64,000 bases of DNA from Anaerosporobacter faecicola (lineage in GTDB: Bacteria > Bacillota > Clostridia > Lachnospirales > Lachnospiraceae). Position numbers and translations under genes: made by a program. The stretch lies in assembly GCF_012070565.1 (NCBI RefSeq), contig NZ_JAAQRO010000009.1, positions 248,001 through 312,000 on the forward strand, in the 5' to 3' direction. Below the pieces are notes generated by a model that saw only the letters and a program-made list of their open reading frames with translations, was not told the origin of the DNA and did no database searches. Below are positions 16,601 through 28,400 of this stretch, one piece after another; position 1 is the stretch's first letter, and each line of letters starts with the position of its first letter.

Positions 16601-19414
16601 AAATTCATTGATACTATGTATATAGGTTGGAATCATGTAATATGGCAACGTACGGGATAAGCTTTGTTTCAATATCTCACTAGAGATGTTTTCTGTTGTC
16701 TTAATAAATGCAATAAGGAATTTACTTCCTGTTTTATGTGTTCCACTTAGTACGGCAACCTCTTTTTGCGTTACTTCTCTGATCTGGTTTGCAACCTCTT
16801 CTAATTCAATTCGATACCCTCTAATCTTTACTTGTTCATCGGCCCTTCCCAAGTATTCAATTTCACCAGTTCGTAACCGTCTTCCTAAATCACCGGTTCG
16901 ATACATGGTTCCATCTGTTACAAATGGATCAGGGCTGAAGCGTTCCTGTGTTTTGTCTATTTGACCAAGATATCCTCTACCAACACCATCCCCTGCAATA
17001 TAGATTTCCCCTGGTATCTCATAAGGAACAGGGTTTTGATTCTTATCCAACAGATAGACCTGTACCTGATTAAGTGGGTGGCCAATCGGGATTTTCATAT
17101 ATTGATTGATGGTATGCGCATTGACCGTAAACATAGTAGCAACATCACAGCATTCGGTAGGTCCATACACATTGGTGATGGTTAAATCATCTCTATCGTA
17201 TACAGAAAAGAATTCACGAACAAGGTCAATGGTCAGTTCTTCACCGCCAATGAGAAATTGACGTACGGGTAACTGTTGCTTTGATGACTGTAACACCTCT
17301 TTTAATATACTCAAATGTGCAGGTGTTCCATCTGATATGGATACGTGATGTTTGCAATAATATGCTACAAGTTTTTCACCATTCATCCGTTCTTCTTCTG
17401 GCACGATTACAAGAGTCTGTCCTGTGAGAAGCGCAGGGAAGATTTGTTTAATAGAGGCATCAAAAACATATGGAGCAAGTAAAGCTATACGAAGGTTTGG
17501 AAGCTTCTTATAAATCTTCTCATCAATATTCTTTACAAGATTGATCACACTCTCCTGTTGAATCATAACGCCTTTTGGTTTTCCCGTTGTTCCTGAAGTA
17601 TAGATTACATAGGCAAGATCATCCGCTGATGACGAGTTTTCTTTCGTTAATGAGATTTCACAGGATGGAGAGATTTCTCGTAAATCTAGAACCTGTCCTT
17701 GGTAATGCAAATCTTGTACATCTACATTTGTTAAGAGAACGTTAGCATTGCAATCCTGTAACATATATTGAATACGTTCCTTGGGATAAGAAGGGTCAAT
17801 TGGAACATATGCTCCACCTGCTTTTATAATGGCAAAGATACCAATAATCATTTCAAGGGAACGTTCCGTAATCATTGCAACACAGCTCTCTCTTTTAACG
17901 CCCAATTTTCGCAATTCATATGAAACCTGATCCGTTTGTTTCTGTAATTCTCCATAAGTAATCTGTTTGTCATTGAAAATCACGGCAATTTGATCCGGTG
18001 CTTTTCTTACTTGCTGTGTGAACAAGGTTGGTATGGCCTCCTTTTGCACAACATGAATGTGAGAAGTTTGCGTATCGAACAATTGTTCGTGCTCTTGTAT
18101 AGATAAGAGACTAATCTCTTTGAGTAAGCATTCTGGTTGATAACTGATCTTATGTAGAATAGCAAGTAGGTGTGATTTCATACCCTCTATACTGGCGGGA
18201 TCATATTGCATCTTGTTATATTTGATCTTTATACTGATTTCATCTGCTGGTTTGATTACAAGATTTAGGTCATAATTCGTTTGTTCGAAGGAATGTGCTT
18301 CTTTGATTCGATAGGTATCATTTGACGTATAATCACTCATAGGATAGTTTTCAAAGATCATTAAACTTTTTATGAGGTCTTGTTTCTTTGGGCTTACATT
18401 TTGTATCTTGGCAAGAGAAAGAAAATCGTATCTTATGGACTGATTGTAGTTATCACGTATCGATTCTAACAAATGAACAAATGATGTGGTATCGTTACAG
18501 GTTACTCGAATCGGTATTGTGTTAATGAATAATCCAACCATATGTTCAATCCCATTAACAGGTGCATTTCTTCCAGAAACAACAGCTCCAAAAACAACAT
18601 CATCCGTATTACTGTATCGTTGTAATAGAATGGCCCATACTGCCTGAAAAACATTGTTTAAGGTAACATTCGTTTTTTTACATAACATTTGTAAGGTAGT
18701 TGACGTCTCTTGATCGAGAGAAAATGTATTCTCTCCCTTTTCATACGAATCGGTACTTCTATCGGAACGAGTTGGTAGATACACCTCGTCCTCGTATCCA
18801 GCAAGATACGTTCTCCAATATTGCAAAGCCATGGTATGATCTTGTTTTCCAAGCCAATTGATGTAATCAACATATTGAAAGACGTGAGGGAGTATACCTT
18901 CTTTTCCAACTTTCTTGGCTTGATACGTTTGAATGAACTCCTTAAGTACAACGCCCAGACACCAACCGTCCATGATAATATGGTGGTGGCTCCAGATGAT
19001 CTGGTATTCTCTTGGTGCAATACGGAATACAGCAACACGCATTAACAAATCTTTTGTCAGGTCAAATCCTTTGCTAAAATCCGTATTTTTATAGTTTTCG
19101 AGATAACAATTCTTTTCTACATCATCCCATTGGGAAATATCCTCATATACAACTTTTAGGGTACGTTTTTCTAAAACAACTTGTTTGGGTTCCTCCACTT
19201 TTTCGTAGACAAAGATTGTTCGAAAAGCATCGTACCGTTCAATTAGTGTATTTACACTATTCTCAAATACATCCATATTAAGATCTGCTTCTATAGTAAA
19301 ATACAGTTGTTGAAAATATGCTTTGGATTTCTTATTATACAAGGAATGAAAAAGCATACCTTGTTGCATAGGCGTTAATGGATATATATTTTGTATCTTT
19401 GCTCCTTTTGCCAT
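13661..19414 (-). CDS. NRPS2: C-A-E-T plus terminal Cys/His/Asp (BtrH-like) domain
   Basis: The protein has 1917 residues. The condensation domain (about 8-440) has HHHIIMDGW near 143; its LTPMQQGMLFHS start is typical of domains that accept a D-residue donor. The adenylation domain (about 465-960) has YTSGTTGKPKG near 604. Its ten code residues read D-A-K-D-L-G-V-D-V-K, close to the glutamate code DAKDLGVVDK. An epimerisation domain (about 980-1410) follows with HHLVIDGVSW, EGHGREEI and FNYLGQF. No carrier domain lies between A and E; the only one comes after E (LGGDSISA, Ser1462). The last 430 residues resemble BtrH-type papain-fold acyltransferases, with Cys1545 (YYGCMTG), His1684 (RAHTFLL) and Asp1700 (VYDTTF), then a helical tail. 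ATG 19414 follows GGAGG by 8 bases. It probably adds the third residue and releases the product. Confidence 0.88.
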   Translation of the reverse strand: MAKGAKIQNIYPLTPMQQGMLFHSLYNKKSKAYFQQLYFTIEADLNMDVFENSVNTLIERYDAFRTIFVYEKVEEPKQVVLEKRTLKVVYEDISQWDDVEKNCYLENYKNTDFSKGFDLTKDLLMRVAVFRIAPREYQIIWSHHHIIMDGWCLGVVLKEFIQTYQAKKVGKEGILPHVFQYVDYINWLGKQDHTMALQYWRTYLAGYEDEVYLPTRSDRSTDSYEKGENTFSLDQETSTTLQMLCKKTNVTLNNVFQAVWAILLQRYSNTDDVVFGAVVSGRNAPVNGIEHMVGLFINTIPIRVTCNDTTSFVHLLESIRDNYNQSIRYDFLSLAKIQNVSPKKQDLIKSLMIFENYPMSDYTSNDTYRIKEAHSFEQTNYDLNLVIKPADEISIKIKYNKMQYDPASIEGMKSHLLAILHKISYQPECLLKEISLLSIQEHEQLFDTQTSHIHVVQKEAIPTLFTQQVRKAPDQIAVIFNDKQITYGELQKQTDQVSYELRKLGVKRESCVAMITERSLEMIIGIFAIIKAGGAYVPIDPSYPKERIQYMLQDCNANVLLTNVDVQDLHYQGQVLDLREISPSCEISLTKENSSSADDLAYVIYTSGTTGKPKGVMIQQESVINLVKNIDEKIYKKLPNLRIALLAPYVFDASIKQIFPALLTGQTLVIVPEEERMNGEKLVAYYCKHHVSISDGTPAHLSILKEVLQSSKQQLPVRQFLIGGEELTIDLVREFFSVYDRDDLTITNVYGPTECCDVATMFTVNAHTINQYMKIPIGHPLNQVQVYLLDKNQNPVPYEIPGEIYIAGDGVGRGYLGQIDKTQERFSPDPFVTDGTMYRTGDLGRRLRTGEIEYLGRADEQVKIRGYRIELEEVANQIREVTQKEVAVLSGTHKTGSKFLIAFIKTTENISSEILKQSLSRTLPYYMIPTYIHSINEFPITHNGKIDKKRLLEQFTLNDQTTSIQNNTISQEPVEGEVLLTPIQKNFFERDLQHKEHWNQGICLYRKEGFEVAIVTKVFDYLTKHHDALRMHYEERNETIVQYNAGINEKAFHLLEYTCTEQEKAYAQIKQIANELQNSIHLAAGPLVQLGLFHTSSGDHLLILVHHLVIDGVSWRILLEDFVLGYTQLLQKEAICLPLKTTSFKEWAEQLQQYSNTEIIRTEYSYWKSMLQVPTESISGDYPVTTRQFKDIRTEDLLFTTEETNALLKRIHSAYGTQTEEILLAILSLTMKEWKGVTKLLINMEGHGREEIRMDNQNSPNIKRTIGWFTTFYPLIISSMHANTLAEHIKEIQTSLRNVPNKGIGYGLLRYQSNLTDTEKEQLFCRPEINFNYLGQFTEEVENEAFTLSDAPIGSCVNEQDQTGYVLNIIAKVVHHQLAISIKFCNNEFTTDSIHEWQAIFYKNAIALMKHCMEQHTQNKGEENQVTPRNQIEQDLVHIWERVLQTESIGIYDDFFQLGGDSISAIKILSKANNQKIPISVKAILEYRTIANILSHCMPELYAQTTGQQESATTRQLDISLAEQTDRRYNIDFHVTEEYPSYYGCMTGVILEKLKHERNIFLERSFLAVGGGKSNLTYGHVNNRGCHMKLQYRELPTELLPEQDTIFSTLHVTETVKSFPDLAAGLAYCEEHLRSHELVMISGTTYYLNYTPDYCIGEETWRKRLDVRPENNIAVTEQNSGRAHTFLLVDIQNDSYLVYDTTFHYYGWIPAEDFHKSFAGLRGMDFMNGTYAQQTNLAYAVTELDLRKINHVDNQQIGLAVLQNTITTNLSNKRVDIQTKDNVFTFYVGIRVFREIAAIIEENPTYPEEHRKLLQDCFGSWRYKFLFLQELLEDLQHYMVLAEECLPYCKTFIMQCDQICDRLKTSLNSKTCTFSKNYVSDLCDELERIYKQQDSFFHTLQRMVDESLLQKGDGTNG

Positions 19415-19486
19415 GTTCAATTCCTCCCTGGTATCAAATGTTATCCTATGCTGTGTTTCGCTTTAACGAATACATCTAACATGGGA

Positions 19487-22400
19487 TTAAACTTCTATTT
19501 CAGTAAGTAGTTCATTCAGATCATCAAGTTCATGAACAGAAAGTGTATCATCATCATAGTCACTTGGTGTATATTCATACTCTTGTTTCGTAAGACAGTG
19601 TTTAATTATTTCGATTAAGTTTTCCATATAATGATTAGCAAGATGTTCAATCAAGTCTTTATCAAATCGAGCCGTATCATAGGTGAATGTCATCTGCAAT
19701 TTCTCCCCTAGGATGCTACCTCCAATTGCTAAGGTATAAGGAAGTTTGTTATCTCTACTGATGGAATCGCCCGTAGAATAATGCGATATTGTGAAGATTC
19801 CTTCCTCCTTTGGCTGTTCAAATTGTCCTAAGTAATTAAAACAGATTTCTGGCTCAGGACATAAATCCTTCAATTGGTCCTTATCCTCAGACAACGAGTG
19901 GTAACGTAAGACGGAATAGCCGATTCCTTTTGTTGGAATACGATGTAGCGTTTCTTTCACGCTCATTATTTCACTACGCAAATCCGTACATTGCGATATG
20001 TCGAGAAATACAGGATACTTAGCGGTAAACCAACCAATAGTTCGTGTAACATCCATATCTTCTGTAATGGCTTCTCGTCCATGTCCTTCCAGATAGAGAT
20101 AGAGTTTACCACTTCTGCCAATGTTTTTTTCTGTTCTAACCAGTGCCGCGAGAAGAATATCATTGATCTCTGTATGATAGGCGAGATTCGTTTGATACAG
20201 CAGTTGTTTGGTATGAATTGGATCAAGACATCGATCTGTTATCTCATATGATGTTAGCTTTTGAACTAATTTTTTAGATTCTATGTCTATCGGATCTGGA
20301 CACATCTTGTTTTGATCGATCTGATTCAGTTGCGGTTGATCAGTATTTGCGTACAAATAAGCGGATTTATGCATAGTATTCTGATTTACGTCATCGACAT
20401 GAAAACCGAATTGGTATTTACCCTGTTTAACAACGGTTTCCCAATACGTACGTTGTGATAAGAGTTGTGTTGACTGTGCGTATCGTTGAAGTTGTTCTGA
20501 CCAATAAAGGTATGAATCTGTTTTTACTGGTAGAGCAACCTCCTTGCCAGCTAATAGCATGCTATATGTTGTTGCAAAATCCTCAAGTAAGATACGCCAG
20601 GATACGCCATCAATAAGTAGATGGTGAATGACGATTAATAGATGATCCCCCTTATTCGTATGGAATAAACCAAGTTTGATTAGAGGTCCCTTTTCAATGT
20701 CCAGATCTCGCTGTAACGCATTGGCTTTCTGAAGCAGAATTTCCTCTATGGTTGTTCCAGTTTCGGCCATACAATCAAACCACTCCAATGTAAAGAATTC
20801 GTTATCTTGTTCGAGATGCGTTTGATTAGAATCATTTTGTTTGGAATTCCCTTGTTTCGAATTCTCTTGTATGAAATTCTCCAATTTTAACTTTTCTTGC
20901 AGGGAATCTGCAGGCAAGATTACACCCATCTCTTCCATAAAGTGCATTCGTAGAGCATCATGGTGGACAAGTAGTTTTTGAAAGCAAACAGAAACCATTT
21001 GAAAATCAAAACCTTCTTTTCGGTACAACATAACGGATTGATTATAATGGTTTTTTACCGCATATTGGCAAGCAAAGAAAGACTTCTGTATTGGTGTCAG
21101 TGATACGTTACCTTGAATAGAATTCTGATCAGCTATTCGCGCTGTAGGTGTAATATAGGGACTTAGCTCTTTGATGGTTTGGTGCTGTAACAGATCGCGA
21201 ATGGTGACTTTTAGATTCTTCTCTCGCAACCTTGCACTGATCTGTATAGCTTTAATAGAATCTCCTCCGAGCGAATAGTAATTTTGGTTGATTCCTATAT
21301 GTGGAATACCAAGTACCTCCTGCCACACCTGTACCAGTGTTTCTTGTAGAGAATCTTCTGTTGCAGCAATCTCTTCTTGTACGATGGTATTGGATTGGTC
21401 AGGTATCGGTAGATTCTTTCGGTCTACTTTACCATTATGCGTGATTGGCATCTGCTCAAGTCTTACAAAATACGATGGTATCATATAAGGAGGTAAATCC
21501 TTGGACAACTGCATACGAAGGGTATCGGTTGGTATCTCTTCTTTGGAAGTTATATATGCACATAGGTAGGAACAATCCCCTTCTTCCCTGGCTATAACAA
21601 CTGCGTCTTTCACTCCTTGTACTCGTAATAATTGTTTTTCAATCTCTCCAAGTTCTATTCGAAAACCTCGAATCTTCACTTGTTGATCGATTCTTCCAAG
21701 ATAGCGAAGGGTTCCTGCTTCTGTCCATTGCACACGATCTCCTGTTCGATACATTACGGTTCCTTTCTGGAAAGGATTTTCTACAAATTTTTCTTCTGTC
21801 AATTCTCTTTGATTAAGATATCCCCTTGCTACCCCTTCCCCAGATAGATAGAGTTCACCAGGGACACCGATTGGTACAAGCTTCTGATACGAATCCATTA
21901 CATATACCTTTATATTGGATAGTGGCTGCCCAATTACCACTTCTTCCTCCTGGTTTCTCGTTGTAATGGGATAAGTTGTCGCATCGACACAACATTCTGT
22001 AGGACCATATACATTTACAATAGTGATATCATTCGCTCTTTCGCCACAGTTTTTATAGAAATGGGTAACAACATTGGAAGGTAACGCTTCTCCACCAATT
22101 AAAAAACATTGTACTGGTAATTGTTCAAGCTGTTCTCTTTTGCACTCCGATAAGATTCGTAGATGAATTGGTGTTCCATCTGAAATCTGAATACCATGTT
22201 CCAAATAGTAGCGCAAAAGGATTTCGCCATCCATCCTAGCTTCTTCTGGTAGAATATGTAATGTATGTCCAAACAAGAGCGACACAAAAATCTGTTTCAC
22301 AGACGCATCAAATATATAAGGAGCAAGTAATGCAATATGTAAGTGCTCTGGATATGGCTGGTATATAGCTTCGTTAAGTGCATAAACAAGATTTACAACG

Positions 22401-25400
22401 GAATGATGCTCCAACATAACTCCTTTTGGTTTACCAGTTGTTCCAGAGGTGTAGATAACATAAGCGAGATCGGATGGCCCTATGTCAATAACCTCTACTT
22501 TCTGCTTCGATTGATAAAGTTCATTGCGTTCTAAACAGATAAAATCATTGATGAATGGTAGCTTGTTTACGAAGCATTCATACGTTAGTACAGTTACTGC
22601 TTTGCTGTCTACTAACATGTATTGGATTCGATTCGCTGGATAGGAAACATCGATTGGTAAATAGGCAGCTCCGGCTTTCAATATACCTAGAATTGCAAGA
22701 ATCATATCAACAGAACGATCAAGTAGAATGCCTACAATGGAATCCTTATGTACACCCTTTTGTCTTAACAGATAAGCAATACAATCTGCCTTTTGATTCA
22801 ACTCACCATAGGTAAGCTGTTTACCTTCACAGACAACGGCAATTCTTTCTGGTTTTTTCGCTACTTGTTCCATGAAAATTGTAACGATGTTTTTCTCAGT
22901 TGGGAACGAACATGATGGTACATTCCAAGTCTTTTGCAGTAAGGATTTGTCACTAGATGGCAGATATTCAATTTCAGCAATCGTTCTTTCACTGTTGTTA
23001 ATAAATGCTTGTAAAATACATAGATAACTTTCTTTCATTCGTTCAATCGTAGATCGCTTGAAAAGACGCGTCGCATATTTGAAGGTAAAGGTCATATGAT
23101 CATCGATTTCTTCAGCAACAAGCATAAGATCGAATTTGGACGTGGTATCCTCAAGCTTCATTGGTTGGATTATAAGATTTTGCAGGTTGATTGGAGCATT
23201 TTCTACATTTTCCAATAAGAACATTGTACGAAATAATGGAGTTTGTCCCATCTTATGTATTGTTTTCAAGGAATCTAGTAATTGGTCAAATGGATACTCG
23301 GAATTACTAAATGCTTCAATACAGACACGACGAATGTCTTCCATATAAGCGGATAGTGTCAATTCACCACAGGGATTTGTTCGTATAGGAAGGGTATTGA
23401 TAAATACACCAATCAAATTACCTAGTGCAGAATGATTTCTACCCGCTTCGGCGGTTCCAATGATGATGTCTTCTTGTGTAGAATACTTTGATAACAGAAT
23501 GCTGAAAGCACCATACAAGAGCATAAACATGGTTGTTTTGGTCTTATGATTGAATGCATGAAGCGCCTGAGTCATCGAAGCATTAATCTGGAAATGCAGA
23601 CTGCTTCCTTCGTAATTGGCAGTCGCTGGTCGTTTGTAATCCAGTGGTAACGTTTGTTGAGAAGGTTCTTGTTCGTATACCTGCAACCAGAACTGTTTCT
23701 GCTTTATACCCTCTTTGCTGGTAAGCCTGCTAAGTTGCCATGTTGCATAATCTTTGTACTGTACGGTTAATGGTGGTAACGTTTCTCCATTATAGTAGGT
23801 ACCTAATTCTTGTATGAATATAGCAATGGAAACACCATCAAAGATTATGTGGTGCATATCCAATAACAAGATATATTGTTCCTTGTCTTCCTCTATGATC
23901 TGGAAACGGAATAATGGGAAACAATCCAGAGAAAATGGTTGAATAAATGCTTTCCTTCTCTCATCAAGGGAAAGATTATGGCATTCCTTTTGTTTCCACA
24001 CTTGCTTCATGTTAAGAGATACTTCAGAAAATGGATGAATCTGTTGTACATACTCTCCCTTGATCAAATGGAATGTTGTACGGAAAATCTCATGGCGATT
24101 CACTATTTTTTCAATAGAAGTTTGTAATCGTTGGAGATCAAGGGGGCCTTTTATTGAGAATGCAGCGGGCATATTATAATGGAGAGATTCTGGTTCAAGT
24201 TGTGAATGAACATAGATTCTTTTTTGTGCAGAAGACATTGGATAATATGGTTGTGCTGCTACACAGGGAATGGTAAGGTCTGTTTGTGTTTTTGTTTGTG
24301 TCTGTTGTTGTTCTATACAACGACTAAGTTCTTTGATCGTTGGATGTTGGAAGATATCTTTGATACGCAGTTCTACGTGGAATTGTTTGTGGATTTTCGT
24401 ACGTAGAACCGTTGCCCGCAAGGAATGTCCGCCAATTTCAAAGAAGTTTTGATGAATTCCAACATGCTGTAACTTAAGAATTTCACACCATATGTTGGAC
24501 AATTCTTTTTCTGTATCTGTTTGTGGGGAATCTTCTTTCCAATCTAGAACCATTTTTTCTGTTGGTTTTGGTAATGCTGTTCGATTAATTTTTCCATTGA
24601 ATGTTAATGGAATCTCCTCTACCGGAACAAAATATGCTGGCAACATATATGCAGGTAGTCTCGTTGCTAGGAATGCTCTCAAGTCAAAAGCAGAAAGCTT
24701 CTCCGTTGATTCATAATAAGCACAGATCTCTTTGTTACCATTTTCATCATCTAGATCAAGTACAGCTACTTTTTTTACATGCGGATAAGTTGACAGAATG
24801 GCTTCTATTTCCCCTAATTCCACACGATATCCTCTCACTTTAATTTGGTTATCTACCCTCCCTAAGAATTGAATGCTTCCATTATCAAGAAAGCGTCCAA
24901 GATCGCCTGTCTTATAGAAACGCATCGATTCTTGTTGGAAAGCAGGAAGATTCAGAAAACGTTGTTGGTTTAGATCTTCTCGGTTGAGGTAGCCTCTTGC
25001 TAATCCAGGGCCACTTATGTAAAGTTCACCAGTTTGTCCAATTCCAACAGGACATTTCTGTTCGTCTACGATCATTACTTGCATATTATCAATCGGATAA
25101 CCAATCACAGGGTGTTCTGCGTATTCTTGTAGGTGTTCTAGATCGATTACTGTAGCTATACAGCCTATTGTACATTCGGTAGGTCCATAATGATTCATGA
25201 TTGCAGTTGTAGGATACAGTTGGTGATACGTTACAAGATCTGTTACCTGAATTGTCTCTCCGCCAAGTACAAGATAACGCAGGGTATCCCCTATACCTGA
25301 GCTTTGGAAATGTTCTGCATGAACAAGCATATGAAATAGGGAAGGGGTCATCTTCAGATACGTAATCTTCTTAGTGGTGATATAGTTAAGTAAACATTCT

Positions 25401-28400
25401 GGATCAAGAATCATATCCTGTGATACAATGTGCAACTCACCACCACTTAGTAATGCAGAATATAAACTAGTATATCCAAGATCAAATGCATAAGAAGATA
25501 ATAGTATGGTTTTATCCCTCTTCGTTATCTTGGCTTTATCTATAAACCAAGTAAGATAATTTAGCAAACTATGGTGTTCAATCGCTACACCCTTTGGTTT
25601 GCCTGTACTACCTGAGGTATAGATAACATAAGCGAGATCGGTAGAGGTAGCAATTGGCGTGGGATTACTAGTATCCGTTGCATTCTGTATTGCTTGTTCG
25701 ATGGAAAGAACGGTTCCTGTATAGATCGAGACAAGATTAAGTCCCTGACCAATAACTAAAGTCGTTGCAGCACTGTTTTCTAATAAATAGTTGATTCGCT
25801 CTGTTGGATACTTTGGATCAATCGGAAGATAAGCACCTCCTGCTTTTAGAATCCCAAGGATTCCAATTGCCATATCAACGGTTCGCTCCATTAGCAAGGC
25901 AACGATTGTATTCGGTTTTACTCCCTGTTGAATTAAGGTTCGAGCTAATGCATTCGCTTTTTCGTTTAATGCAGAATAGGTCAATGTCTGAGAATCATCA
26001 ACAATGGCAATACGGTTTGGTGTCTTACGAACTTGTTGTTCAAATACTTGAGATACGGTTATCGCTTGGCGAGGTATAATTTTCGTGTGGGAAAATAGTG
26101 AGCTGATTTTCCGTTGTTCTTCAAGTGGAATAATAGAAAGATTCGAACATGGTTTTGTATCATGTTTCAATAATTCGGTTAGTGTTGTAAGATAATAGCC
26201 GATAAATCGTTCCATCGTACGTTCTTCAAACAAAACAGAGCTGTATTGAAGAAATCCAATGATTGCTCCATCCCTCTCCTGGACACGCATCGACAAATCT
26301 AATTTCGTCCCTAGTGGAAGGTAATCATATGTTTCCCATGAGAATTCTTCACAAGACGTTTGTGGAAGCTCCATATTTTCCATAACAAACATCACATCGA
26401 ATAATGGATTTCTACTCAAATCCCGTGATAAGTTCAGATCATCTAGTAATTGTTCAAACTGATAATCACTATGATCGAATGCTTCAATCGAGCGTTCTTT
26501 CATCTGTAATACATAGTCTCGCACACTTTTGCTCATGGAAAGCTGGCTTCGTAATGCAATCGTATTAACAAACATACCAACGATCGAATGAACTTGTTCC
26601 ATCGTACGTCCAGATGTAACCGTTCCGATGATAAGTTCTTCCTGTCCGGTGTACTTATGTAGGCATAGAGTAAATGCGCTAAGAAGTACCATATAGAGTG
26701 TTGTATGGGTATCTTTGGCATAGTTCATAAGTTGTTTGCACAGGGATTTTTGAATTACAAATTGTTTTGTCCTTCCTTCAAAACGTTGTATGGAAGGACG
26801 CTTATGATCATATGGTAAAGCCATAACAGGTACTGGGGATTTTAGCTGCTGCAACCAGTATATCTTTTGCTTTTGCAATCGTTTCGAGTTTTGCTCCTTC
26901 ACTTGCCATACTGCATAATCTTTGTACGTATAGGCTAAGGACGGAAGGATGCTTCCTTGATAAAGCTGAATAAATTCTTTTAATAGAATACTGATGGATA
27001 TGCCATCGGCAATAATATGATGGATATCAAAGACCAAATAATAGAGATCGTCGCTTGTTTTAATAAGAAGAACACGAAATAAAGGTGCACAACTCAGATC
27101 AAACGGAACGATATGGTCTTCAATGAATGCATCAAGATTTTCTATAGGAGCATCAAGATAGGTGAATGAAATAGTACCTGCCTTATCAATTTTTTGTACT
27201 ACTTCTCCTTGAATGCAGACAAAATGGGTACGGAGAGCCTCATGTCTTCTTATTAATTCTTCAAAACAACATCGAACTCGAGCAGGTTTAATCTGACCTT
27301 TTAACGCAATAACCTGCGTGATATGATAAGCAATATCATGCTCTTGAAGAGAATGAAGTGTATATAGTCTTTTTTGTGCAGCTGACAAAGGATAATAATC
27401 GGCAGGTTCAGCTGCTATTAGACTGTGCCTGCTGTCATGATCCTTCCGAGGTAAATGTGACAGATAGTTTGCCAGCTGTTCAATTGTTGTATAAGTGAAT
27501 AGATCTTGAAGAGAGAGATCAAGAAACAGTACTTGGTTGATTTGATTGATTACTGCTGCCGCTTTTAAGGAATCTCCACCTAATTCAAAGAATCCTTGGT
27601 CAATACTAATATTCGACATGTGTAGTATATCTTCCCAGATTAATTTCAATTGTCGTTCCATGTCTGTTTTTGCTGCTTTATATGGATTAGTAGTTGCTTT
27701 CATAGAGATTGTTTGAAGTAAAGTGAGAACTTGATTAAACTGCCCTTTCTGATATGCTTCAACTAACTTATATCGTTGAATCTTCCCACTACTGGCTTTT
27801 GGAAATTCTGATATAGGAATAACAATTGGTAATTCTAGCCCTGTAGAATGTGCAAGATGCGTTTGTATTAGAGTTGCCTTTTTTGCAAATTGGGCATTCG
27901 GCTCCTTGGTACATGCAAATACAAGAATCTCTTCTTTTTGTTTACAAGCATTCCATGCTCCACACACAACAAAATCATCATTTGAAACCTCGGGAAGCTC
28001 CTTGATCAATCGTTCTAGATCCATAGGATAATAATTTTGTCCATTGATGAAAAGTATCTCTTTGGCTCGTCCAGTTATACAGAGTGCTTTCTTATGGAAA
28101 AATCCCAAATCACCCGTTCGTAACCATCCATCAGTCGTAAATGTTTCGTGATTTGCCTGTTGATTTTCATAGTAGCCGGTTGTTATATTGGCACCTTTGA
28201 TTTGGATGTGACCAATATGATCTTCTTCTAGTATGTTATCCTCCATATCACAGATTCGAACATAACATGCATCATAAGGATAACCGACTGACACGATCGT
28301 CATTCCATCTTTCTCATTTTCTTCCGGTACCTCACTTACCAGATCACCACAGGATACATGATTTCGATCAAGATGAAAGACTCTTAAAGGGTCATTCATC

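Noticed and set aside
22555-24843. Several plus-strand open frames over NRPS1
   Set aside because: They are antisense shadows of conserved NRPS domains.
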